36,195 bases of DNA from Bacteroidales bacterium (lineage in GTDB: Bacteria > Bacteroidota > Bacteroidia > Bacteroidales > Bacteroidaceae), in assembly GCA_029227175.1 (NCBI GenBank), contig JAQXZK010000077.1, positions 1 to 36,195 of the forward strand. The letters are read 5' to 3'. Position numbers and translations under genes: made by a program. Shown piece by piece: positions 7,632 through 15,583 of the stretch. Under the pieces are notes generated by a model. The model saw only the letters and a program-made list of their open reading frames with translations, ran no database searches and was not told where the DNA came from. The stretch's first letter is position 1. Each line of letters starts with the position of its first letter.

Positions 7632-9650
7632 ATGATTCGCTTGCGTAAAGTTTTATTTGTTGCCTTGTTATGTTGTGCACAATTTGTGATGGCCGACCGG
7701 CTGACAGTATCTCGTCAAAGTGTAACCATAGATTTTGGAGAGAGTGCAGCTCATTCGAAGGGCGTGTATACAATCAAGAGAAGTGTGGGCCGCTTTGGCC
7801 CCAGGGAGGTGGTTGGCCGGACAAGGAAATCTTCCTGGACGGACAGGAAGGTCAGTAATCCGAGGCAGATGTATTATTGGGTTGAGAATGAGTCGGGCGA
7901 GCAGGTGTCCGTTTTGGCCTATGACATCGAACTGTTTGGTCTGGATGTGCGTATCTATCGGCCTACAGATAATATGGACAGCATTCACAACGAAGTCATT
8001 CGGGTACACGAGGAGTTGTTCCGGACGGACTTCAGCAGTAAGCGTTATGCCGAACTGTTCCAGCCCGGTGATTATAGGGCTGCCGGTTTGCTGAAGGTTC
8101 CTTTTTATGTGCATCTGGCCGGACTGGGCAGGACGCCATACGAGGTGCAGGTCAACAACGTGCATACACCTCCTCATCTGGCTAACGGAAACGGGACGTG
8201 TACCTTCTGGCGTAGCATGGAGAACATGTCTGTGATTGGTCCTGAGACTTACGATGAGGAGGAGACCTTTAAGTGGTCGGTTTCTCAGGCTGCCCCTTTG
8301 CGACGCGTCTATGCAGAACGCACTACGCGCCACCAATGGGGCAAGGGTTGGGTCAGTGGCGGATTCACGGCCGACTGTTATTTCGCTGCCCCGGTCGGGT
8401 CAGACCATCAGCAGCAGTGGTACACACGCAATTCGTTCCTGGAGAAGGGCCGCGGCATCTTCAAGGAGATGAAATATAACTATGTATTTCAGGGTGTAGA
8501 ACTGGGCAAGGATGCCGATGCTTCCACTTATGTGAACAACTGGGACAAGGGAGGCAATGTGACTTTCCTGCCTACGATTCCGGTCATTCGCGAGAAGCCG
8601 TTCCTTTTTGTAGACGAGGATGGTAGGTATAAGGTATTCAGACCGGCATTGCGTCGTAACTCTTCCGGTGTCTCCTATACACGTACGTTTATGGGACAGG
8701 GAGAAGCCTTGGACCTGGAGCGTGAGTTCTTCATCGCTCATCCTGGTGTCACGGCAGGGACGTTGAATGAGGCGTTACGTTCGGGCAAGCATTTGCTGTT
8801 TGTACCGGGAATGTACGAGATGGAAGAGCCGCTGCATGTAACACGTCCCAATACCATTGTCATGGGGCTTGGCTGGACAACGCTGATTCCAGGAGAGAAG
8901 AATTCCGATACAGCCATTCGGGTTGACGATGTTGATGGAGTAACGATTGCTTCCATACTTTTTGATGCGCACTATTCTTCCCACACCTTAGTGACTTTGG
9001 CTCAGGGCGGCAAGCGTCATGTCGACAACCCGACCTTGCTGGCAGACCTCTTCTTCCGTGTAGGCGGTTTCCGGCCAGCTCCGGTTCATGTCGATTGCGC
9101 CATAGAAATTGGAAGCAATGATGTGATAGGAGACCATTTCTGGATTTGGAGAGCCGATCATGGAGTCAAAAAGAGTGTAGGTTGGGAGGTGAATACAGCA
9201 CCTGTAGGGTTACATGTCGTGGGTGATGAAGTGACCATGTACGCACTCTTCAATGAGCACTTCCAGGGCTACCAGACATTGTGGGAAGGTGATGGCGGAA
9301 GGACGTACTTCTACCAGTGCGAGTCTCCCTATGATGCCCGTGAGCAACAGCGTTATATGAGTGAAGACGGGAAACGTTGCGGGTTTGCGGCCTATAAAGT
9401 GGCCGAGCATGTCAATCGCCATGAGGCGGTCGGATTCGGCATATACGACGTACTGTTCCAGACCAACATCCGTATCGAGAACTCGGTCGAGGTGCCTGAG
9501 AAACCGGGTATTCGCCTTTACCACATCTGTAACAACTCGCTCTCTGCGGCCGGTCCTCGTGGCATCGGTTTTATTTACAACGGCAAGGTAAAGAGTACGT
9601 ATAACACCTGGCGCGATAACCGCACGTATATTGACGAAGTGAAGTTCTAA
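7632..9650 (+). CDS. Secreted right-handed beta-helix protein, GH55-like, function unknown
   Basis: A 672-residue exported protein from the ATG at 7632; a GTG at 7623 would add three residues but is less likely. A signal peptide MIRLRKVLFVALLCCAQFVMA is followed by DRLTV. The first half reads as beta-rich, with LANGNGTCTFWRSMENMSVIGP-like segments; the second half has a Rossmann-less solenoid pattern (LFVPGMYEMEEPL, VMGLGWTTLIPG, GVTIASILFDA, HFWIWRADHG) typical of parallel beta-helix proteins. I recall similar proteins being placed near GH55 beta-1,3-glucanases and often mis-annotated as adenylyl cyclase, but I cannot map catalytic residues. It faces the GH106 gene convergently with 49 bases between, and no clear terminator was found there. 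A role in binding or cutting an extracellular glycan is inferred from fold and neighbour only. Confidence 0.72.
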   Translation: MIRLRKVLFVALLCCAQFVMADRLTVSRQSVTIDFGESAAHSKGVYTIKRSVGRFGPREVVGRTRKSSWTDRKVSNPRQMYYWVENESGEQVSVLAYDIELFGLDVRIYRPTDNMDSIHNEVIRVHEELFRTDFSSKRYAELFQPGDYRAAGLLKVPFYVHLAGLGRTPYEVQVNNVHTPPHLANGNGTCTFWRSMENMSVIGPETYDEEETFKWSVSQAAPLRRVYAERTTRHQWGKGWVSGGFTADCYFAAPVGSDHQQQWYTRNSFLEKGRGIFKEMKYNYVFQGVELGKDADASTYVNNWDKGGNVTFLPTIPVIREKPFLFVDEDGRYKVFRPALRRNSSGVSYTRTFMGQGEALDLEREFFIAHPGVTAGTLNEALRSGKHLLFVPGMYEMEEPLHVTRPNTIVMGLGWTTLIPGEKNSDTAIRVDDVDGVTIASILFDAHYSSHTLVTLAQGGKRHVDNPTLLADLFFRVGGFRPAPVHVDCAIEIGSNDVIGDHFWIWRADHGVKKSVGWEVNTAPVGLHVVGDEVTMYALFNEHFQGYQTLWEGDGGRTYFYQCESPYDAREQQRYMSEDGKRCGFAAYKVAEHVNRHEAVGFGIYDVLFQTNIRIENSVEVPEKPGIRLYHICNNSLSAAGPRGIGFIYNGKVKSTYNTWRDNRTYIDEVKF

Positions 9651-9699
9651 GACTCCCTCTTCGATGCTGACAATGGAAGGGAATCTTCATCCCCTGGCC

Positions 9700-12600
9700 C
9701 TATTTCCTCACTTCGATAGCGACAGGACCTAACAGGCCATAGCGCTTGAGAGGCGTGTCGGCGGCCGGGCCATGAATGACCCATGTCTTGCGCCGATCTT
9801 CGGGCTGGCGGGCATCATAAACCAATCGGTTGTGCCAGGAGCTTGTGACGCGAATTTCAAGTCTGTTTTTCCCCTTGTGCAAGGCAGTGGAGATGTCGGC
9901 CTTGAATGGCGAGGTCCAAAGCTTGGCTATGGATTGACCGTTCACAAGAACCTCGGCCGTCATATCTACCTCGCCTAATGAAAGCATGTATTGGCTATTC
10001 TTGTCATAGCTGTTCAATGAGATGATTGTGGTATAGCTCACGGTTCCGGAGAAAGCCTTTGCCTCGTCGCTTATCGGCAGTTCGCACCAAGGGAGAAGGT
10101 CGCGTGTCCTTACCGGTGCTTCAATGCCCCATCCGCTTGGGAAGTCAAGTGTCCATGTCTGGTCGATAGGTATGACGTTTGTCACTTGTTTGGCCGGCGT
10201 TGAATCCGCTGCGCCCTGATGACTGAAGACCACGAAGACACTGCCAGCCTCGGGCAACTCCAGATTGGCGTATGAACGTCCGTTGATGATTGTTGTCTTT
10301 AGGGGTGTTTTAGTGCCGGTCACGGCGTCCCATATCTCAGCCTTGCCCGTGCTCCTGAACGATACTTCGCCGCGGAAACTCTTCTCGGGCAGTGGGCAGA
10401 CGAAGTAGATGTCGTTATACGCCGTTTGCCGGTGGCACCACCTGTTGCCGATCCCCAATACGTCAGGCTGGGCAAAGGCCTGGAATCCGTAGGATGCAGG
10501 ATACACACGTTGCTCGTTCCAAAGAGCCCGGACACTCTGGGTGTACCGCTCTTGCAGATTCTCTTCGGTTGATAGTGTGGCACTCCCCAGTGGCTTGTCG
10601 GCAAGCAGAATACCTCCTTTCCTGACCAATTCAAGCAGTCGCTCGATGGTCTCGGGAAGTAATCGCCCGCGTTCGGGTATCCACATCACATCATAGCTGA
10701 TGCCTTCTGGCGTCATCCATTTGCCATCTTTGACAGTGATACGTGTCATGAGAGCATCATGATTGCAGTAATCGAACATAAATCCTTCGGGGAAGGCAGT
10801 GTACTGGTCGGGTTTCTGCTGAATCTCGTCTCCCAAATACCACAAGACCTGAGAAACCGGTTTGCCTGCTTCAAGCATGTACGAACAGCGTGCGAGGTAA
10901 GAGGTGAACTCCTTCATGTATGGCCACCATGTCTGATTTCTCAGGAAGGGCGAACCAATGTTTCCTCCGAACGAAGACCCCGGCTTGTGGTTGTCTGCAC
11001 CGGGGTTGTGTGTATAGGTGTGGAATACCAGATGGGAAACACCTTCAGCCATATTCTGATTGGCCACGTCGCGAAGCATCTGCAGGTGTTCATCCCAAGT
11101 CAGGTCAAGCGAGGTGAACGATTCGGCAGCGACTCTTTTCTTGCCATACATTCTTGCCGCCGAAGCTGTTGGCCGGATAGGCTTATAGTTGTGGTCGGCC
11201 AAGAAATGACCGAATGGTTGCCAAAATTCACACATAGGTATGTCGGCCCATTTGTAGTATTCCAATGGATCGCCTGGGAAGATGTCGCCGGCAGCGGTTT
11301 CGTAGTAGGCATTCATCCCGAGCGAATGGGCATTGCTGACCATACGCTTGAAGAAGACATTGACGAAAAGGTCGTTCTGAGTCCTACGCCAGTCGGAAAG
11401 GAAGGTGCTGGTCGTATTGGGATTGTCGATGACGTAACCAAACAGGGTGGGCAGCCAGTTTGCCAATTCGTAACCGGCAACCCGCTTGAATTCTGCTTCC
11501 ATGCGAGGAGTCCATGTCTGTGTCCCACATTCCCAGCTGTCTAACAGCATGTTGTTGATAAGTCCTTTCAGTGCCCCCTGATTCAGTCTCCCGATATAGC
11601 TCTGGAATTGGAAGTCCACGGCTTCTGCATTGTACTTGTCGACTTCCCAGCCTGTGGCTTCATCGGGAGCGGGGCTGTTTTTCTCGCGTTTATTGACGTG
11701 CCCGATACGCAAGAGGGTGTAGGGCTTTCCTTGAGCCTTGGCACGAAGTTCTTCGACAGCTGCAGGTGTAAGCGGTAGCCTTAGCACGGTGATGTCTTCC
11801 TTCTGGATGTATGACCGCTTGTCCTGTTGAGGGTTTTCGTTGGCTCGTACGATGCTTCTCAGAGTGAATCCGGCTTCAGCTGTCCAGTTGCTCTTCCGGG
11901 CAGCGGTGAGAATCTTCACCCACGTCATGTTCATAGGATGTCGGTTGACGATGTAAAGGCGATAATGATTGGTGGCTCCTCGTTCGTCCAGAGCCAGTGT
12001 GAGTGGGTAGGTGTCGTTACTGTCTTGCCAATTTGAATAAGGCAGCGGTGTTTCTGCAATGGTGAGTTCTTTCCCGTTGACAAATGCGGTCATCTTGATA
12101 CTGATGTGTTGCGCAGGACCATAGTTGTGGTTGAAAGCATCAATACTGCGCATCACCAGGGTACGTGCTACCTCGGGTTTCTCTAAGTTGAAATCAATGA
12201 TATGGGGATTGCTCTCGGTGGTAGGTTGGAAGTTTTCTTCCTCGCCTTTGTAGGTCTTCTCGCAAAGAGCATGGTCGCAGTCGCCCAATGGTGTGGGGAA
12301 GGCAATCAGTGCGATGTCCTTGTAATCCTGGTCGATTGCGTAGTGGTTGAGCGGCAGCGGTTTTGACAGTAAGTCGCTCATCTGAGAGGTTCTTATCTGT
12401 GTACATACGACATTGCGCATGGCCTGTTCCGGCTTTATCCAGGGCCCGCCACTTGTTGCCCATCCGGGACAGGTCTGCATCGTGAAGTCCAATCCCAACC
12501 TGTGGGCTTCAGTTGCGGTATGCTTGACCAATCCTTCCCATTGCGGACTGAGACACTCAATATGCTCGGTTGTACCGGGCCAGTCTTTGCCGTCTCCAAT

Positions 12601-12822
12601 CTTTCCATGGAAAAGTTGCACGCCTTTAAAGCCGGCATTGGCCAATGCTTCCAAGTCGGCGGTGATATCCGGCTTGCTGACGTTGCCTCCGACAAAGTGA
12701 AACCATGTCTCGGGATAGTATTGCTTGGCAGGTATTTGAAACTGGAGGAAATCAAGTGTTTCTTGTGCTCCGGCGATAGACGTCACGACGGAAAACATGA
12801 CAGAGAGCCATATTCTTTTCAT
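9700..12822 (-). CDS. GH106 alpha-L-rhamnosidase-type glycosidase
   Basis: A 1040-residue secreted enzyme. A signal peptide (1-19, ending SIAGA) precedes the mature QETLDF. The N-terminal catalytic part carries features I associate with GH106: WFHFVGGNVSKPDITADLEA (about 41-60), GFKGVQLF, LGLDFTMQTCPGWATSGGPW, then AESFTS with E567 as a candidate catalytic acid (inference), HTYTHNPGAD and the LWYLGDE segment. A C-terminal galactose-binding-like jelly roll (about 880-1040) contains DMTAEVLVNGQ, LWTSPF and RLEIRVTSSWHNRL. GH106 enzymes remove alpha-L-rhamnose with inversion; Bacteroides members act on pectin side chains such as rhamnogalacturonan-II. No SusC/SusD or sensor gene is beside it. 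It has its own promoter and is probably transcribed alone. Confidence 0.85.
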   Translation of the reverse strand: MKRIWLSVMFSVVTSIAGAQETLDFLQFQIPAKQYYPETWFHFVGGNVSKPDITADLEALANAGFKGVQLFHGKIGDGKDWPGTTEHIECLSPQWEGLVKHTATEAHRLGLDFTMQTCPGWATSGGPWIKPEQAMRNVVCTQIRTSQMSDLLSKPLPLNHYAIDQDYKDIALIAFPTPLGDCDHALCEKTYKGEEENFQPTTESNPHIIDFNLEKPEVARTLVMRSIDAFNHNYGPAQHISIKMTAFVNGKELTIAETPLPYSNWQDSNDTYPLTLALDERGATNHYRLYIVNRHPMNMTWVKILTAARKSNWTAEAGFTLRSIVRANENPQQDKRSYIQKEDITVLRLPLTPAAVEELRAKAQGKPYTLLRIGHVNKREKNSPAPDEATGWEVDKYNAEAVDFQFQSYIGRLNQGALKGLINNMLLDSWECGTQTWTPRMEAEFKRVAGYELANWLPTLFGYVIDNPNTTSTFLSDWRRTQNDLFVNVFFKRMVSNAHSLGMNAYYETAAGDIFPGDPLEYYKWADIPMCEFWQPFGHFLADHNYKPIRPTASAARMYGKKRVAAESFTSLDLTWDEHLQMLRDVANQNMAEGVSHLVFHTYTHNPGADNHKPGSSFGGNIGSPFLRNQTWWPYMKEFTSYLARCSYMLEAGKPVSQVLWYLGDEIQQKPDQYTAFPEGFMFDYCNHDALMTRITVKDGKWMTPEGISYDVMWIPERGRLLPETIERLLELVRKGGILLADKPLGSATLSTEENLQERYTQSVRALWNEQRVYPASYGFQAFAQPDVLGIGNRWCHRQTAYNDIYFVCPLPEKSFRGEVSFRSTGKAEIWDAVTGTKTPLKTTIINGRSYANLELPEAGSVFVVFSHQGAADSTPAKQVTNVIPIDQTWTLDFPSGWGIEAPVRTRDLLPWCELPISDEAKAFSGTVSYTTIISLNSYDKNSQYMLSLGEVDMTAEVLVNGQSIAKLWTSPFKADISTALHKGKNRLEIRVTSSWHNRLVYDARQPEDRRKTWVIHGPAADTPLKRYGLLGPVAIEVRK

Positions 12823-12853
12823 TGTAAAGGTGTTTTTAAGGTTGTAACAGGCG

Positions 12854-12885
12854 CAAAGATACTTGGCGTTTGTGTAAGTGCCAAA
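12854..12885 (-). promoter_or_regulatory. Bacteroidetes-type promoter of the GH106 gene
   Basis: On the minus strand, TTTG (12885-12882), 20 bases, then TATCTTTG (12861-12854). The start of transcription would be near 12847, about 25 bases before the ATG at 12822. Confidence 0.7.
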
Positions 12886-12919
12886 TATTCAGGGGTGGTA
12901 TTCTCCTGCAAAAAAGAGA

Positions 12920-14392
12920 TTAGAAAGTCTGTTTCCTCTTCCAGACCATGAACCATACGTATACAGTAAATGCGGAAAGAAGTCCGATGGCATACGAGGC
13001 TGTTTGCCCAAGATTCAGGCTGTATGTGTCAATACAGATGTACGACACACAAACGCACATCATGAACATACCCGGGATAAGTGTGATGAGGTAAGGTTTC
13101 TTGCGCTTGGCCAGATAGACAGAAATGGCGAAGAAGGTAAAGATGGAGAAGGTCTGGTTGAACCAGGCGAAATAACGCCATAGGATGTCGAATTTGATAA
13201 AGAGAAGTACGATGCTTATGGCAAAGATTGGGAGGCAGAGAAGCAGACGCTTGAAGATTCTGTCTTGTTTCAGATGGAAGATGTCTGTTAAAATGAGTCG
13301 GGCACATCGTAGTGCTGTATCACCGGTAGTAATAGGCGCAAAGACTACGCCTAAGACAGCCAGGATTGCTCCTGCTGAACCAAGCCAGTCGTTGCTTATC
13401 CGATTGACCAGAATGGCCGGATTGATGGTAGAACTTCCGTCTGCCTTTACTTGCAACATGGCATTGTATAGTTTCTCGTAGGGCGTGTGGCCGGCTACGT
13501 CCAGACTGCCTGCAAACTGAATGGCGGCAGCAGCCCATATCAGGGCAATGATGCCCTCTGTAATCATGGCTGCATAAAACACGTGGCGTCCTTGGCGTTC
13601 GCTCTTCAGGCAGCGGGCCATCATGGGACTTTGTGTGGCATGGAATCCGCTTACCGCACCGCAAGCAATGGTGATGCATAAGGCCGGGAAGATAGGCATT
13701 GCCTTTCCCGGATAGTGATTTTCGAAGGCCTCGGTAATCTCAGGCAACGTACTTTGGTCGTGTGTAAAGATGCCGAAGAAGATACCAATAGCCATGAATA
13801 TCAGCACCAGGCCAAAGAGTGGATAGATCTTGCCAATAATCTTGTTGATGGGCAGCGTGGCGGCAATGAGGTAATAAGCAAAGATGATAAGCATCCAGAA
13901 TAGATAGCCATCATAGGAAGCGATGTCACCGGTCATGCTGGCAAGTAGTCCCGCCGGGGTTTTTACAAAGACGGCAACGACCAGAATCATCAGGAACAGA
14001 GAGAGGAGACGCTGAGACTGGCGTGCCGGTTTCCCCAGTTCGTCACCGATAATTTCAGGAAGTGATGCGCCGTTTCGTTTCATTGAAATCATTCCGGCCA
14101 GATAGTCGTGTGTCGCTCCGCCGAAGATACATCCCAGAACTATCCAGATATAGGCGGCCGGTCCGAAGAGGATGCCTTGTATTGTACCGAAGATGGGGCC
14201 TGTACCAGCGATATTGAGAAACTGAATCAGGAAGACCTTCCATGTTGGCATGGGAGTATAGTCTATACCGTCTTGAAGGGCATAGCAGGGAGCGACTTTG
14301 GTATCGTCGGGACCGATGATTCGTTCAACAATTCTACCGTAGATGATGTAACCCAGAAGGAGACAAATTAAACAGACTATGAAGGTGTACAT
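12920..14392 (-). CDS. CstA family (carbon starvation protein A-like) transporter
   Basis: A 490-residue integral membrane protein with some 12-13 hydrophobic segments. Hallmarks of the family are IAGTGPIFGTIQG (61-73) with the conserved GTGP, GCIFGGATHDYLAGM (87-101) and the later SGFHATQSP and APITTGDTALR-type motifs. CstA-family members import peptides or pyruvate during carbon limitation; E. coli CstA and BtsT are about 700 residues, and the 480-490-residue form seen here is common in Bacteroidetes. The gene lies between korAB and GH106 on the same strand but is separated from korB by a terminator and has its own probable -7 box, so it is likely a single-gene unit. The substrate is not determined by the sequence. 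Confidence 0.9.
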   Translation of the reverse strand: MYTFIVCLICLLLGYIIYGRIVERIIGPDDTKVAPCYALQDGIDYTPMPTWKVFLIQFLNIAGTGPIFGTIQGILFGPAAYIWIVLGCIFGGATHDYLAGMISMKRNGASLPEIIGDELGKPARQSQRLLSLFLMILVVAVFVKTPAGLLASMTGDIASYDGYLFWMLIIFAYYLIAATLPINKIIGKIYPLFGLVLIFMAIGIFFGIFTHDQSTLPEITEAFENHYPGKAMPIFPALCITIACGAVSGFHATQSPMMARCLKSERQGRHVFYAAMITEGIIALIWAAAAIQFAGSLDVAGHTPYEKLYNAMLQVKADGSSTINPAILVNRISNDWLGSAGAILAVLGVVFAPITTGDTALRCARLILTDIFHLKQDRIFKRLLLCLPIFAISIVLLFIKFDILWRYFAWFNQTFSIFTFFAISVYLAKRKKPYLITLIPGMFMMCVCVSYICIDTYSLNLGQTASYAIGLLSAFTVYVWFMVWKRKQTF

Positions 14393-14431
14393 TGAAGATG
14401 ATTTCTATCTATTTGTTTAGTTATGAGGCTG

Positions 14432-14439
14432 CAAAGGTA
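14432..14439 (-). promoter_or_regulatory. Probable -7 box of the cstA-like gene
   Basis: TACCTTTG on the minus strand matches TAnnTTTG and lies 40-47 bases before the start codon. No matching -33 TTTG was found. Confidence 0.45.
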
Positions 14440-14502
14440 GTAAAAATACAAGAGTGAACAGCACTTTCCTCCTTTTTCTGAAGGCGTTTTGCTTGGGACA
14501 TC

Positions 14503-14548
14503 AAAAAAAGAGACCGATTTGAGGACGTAATGCCAAATCGGTCTCTTT
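14503..14548 (-). terminator. Rho-independent terminator of korAB
   Basis: A perfect 14-bp stem (AAAGAGACCGATTT, 14507-14520, with its complement at 14535-14548) around a 14-base loop. On the minus strand it runs into a T-run (14509-14503). It begins 26 bases after the korB stop. Confidence 0.92.
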
Positions 14549-14573
14549 ATGTCTTAGATGTCAGTGAAGTAGG

Positions 14574-15578
14574 TTACTTCACCTCCCAAGTGTCATTCGT
14601 GAGAAGCAGTTCCTCAAAATTGTGATACTTCTTCTTGTTGCTTACCTCTTCAACTTGTGCATATACAGCTTCGTCGTATGTTGGCGCATCTACGTCGCGG
14701 ATAACGCCAAGAGCAATCGGGAAGTCTGGGCCTTCCATCAAGGCAAGTTTGAGTTGAAGCGTGTCGTCCTGACAGTGTGCGTCATGAACAAGGATGTCTT
14801 TTTCGGTGATGCCGTTCTCGCCCAGCTTCACCACTTTAAGTCCGAATCCTTCTTGCATGAGTCCAAACTCGTTATTCTCACCGAAAATCATCGGCTTACC
14901 ATGTTGCAGGTAAATGGCATTCTTGGCACGCCCGTCCTTAGAGTAGACACTATCGTGAGTCCCGTTGTTGAAGATGACGCAGTTCTGGAGGATTTCACAC
15001 ACGGCTGCTCCCTTGTGATGATAAGCCGCTTTCAGAATCTCGATTGTACCCGGTGCATCGGTTGCGACAGCTCGTGCGAAGAAGTGACCTCTTGCACCGA
15101 AGCAAAGCTCTGCAGGGCGGAACGGGTCTTCAACTGTTCCGTAGGGACTTGATTTGCTGACAAATCCACGTGGAGAGGTCGGGCTGTACTGTCCTTTCGT
15201 CAGACCGTAGATTCTGTTGTTGAGCAGAATCATATTCAGGTTGATGTTACGTCGGTTGGCATGGATGAAGTGATTGCCTCCAATGGCCAGACCGTCGCCG
15301 TCACCGCTCACCTGCCATACGGTGAGGTTGGGATTAGCGACCTTGCATCCGGTAGCAATGGCTGCAGCACGGCCGTGAATGGTATTCATGCCGTAGGTAT
15401 TCATATAGTGAGGCAGGCGGCTGGAGCAGCCGATACCTGAAATAACTGCCGTTTCCCAAGGTGCAACACCGATTTCAGCCATAGCTTTGTGTAATGAACC
15501 CAGGAAGAAGTGGTCACCACATCCGGGACACCATCTTGGTTGTCCTTTCTTAAAATCGCTGGCATTAAATTCACTCAT
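14574..15578 (-). CDS. korB: 2-oxoacid (2-oxoglutarate-type):ferredoxin oxidoreductase, beta subunit
   Basis: A 334-residue thiamine-diphosphate-binding subunit. RWCPGCGDH (15-23) supplies C17 and C20 of the 4Fe-4S site, C51 in GIGCSSR is a third candidate ligand, and GDGDGL (92-97) with LLNNRIYGLTKGQ (118-130) forms the ThDP-Mg motif. Together with the alpha subunit it decarboxylates a 2-oxoacid to an acyl-CoA and reduces ferredoxin (or runs in the reverse, carboxylating direction). The length and the PHYMNTYGMNTIHGRA segment fit the KorB branch better than PorB, but the exact 2-oxoacid is inferred. It follows korA after a 5-base gap. Confidence 0.92.
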   Translation of the reverse strand: MSEFNASDFKKGQPRWCPGCGDHFFLGSLHKAMAEIGVAPWETAVISGIGCSSRLPHYMNTYGMNTIHGRAAAIATGCKVANPNLTVWQVSGDGDGLAIGGNHFIHANRRNINLNMILLNNRIYGLTKGQYSPTSPRGFVSKSSPYGTVEDPFRPAELCFGARGHFFARAVATDAPGTIEILKAAYHHKGAAVCEILQNCVIFNNGTHDSVYSKDGRAKNAIYLQHGKPMIFGENNEFGLMQEGFGLKVVKLGENGITEKDILVHDAHCQDDTLQLKLALMEGPDFPIALGVIRDVDAPTYDEAVYAQVEEVSNKKKYHNFEELLLTNDTWEVK

Positions 15579-15583
15579 AGACG

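Noticed and set aside
9651..9699. Possible terminator between the convergent beta-helix and GH106 genes
   Set aside because: Only a bulged TCCCT/AGGGA stem can be drawn, with no T-run on either strand.
10759..11544. A 261-codon open frame on the plus strand
   Set aside because: It lies wholly opposite the well-supported GH106 coding sequence, has no recognisable motif and no promoter.
13029..13307. Open frames inside the cstA-like gene in other frames
   Set aside because: They are shadows of a 490-codon membrane protein with clear family motifs.
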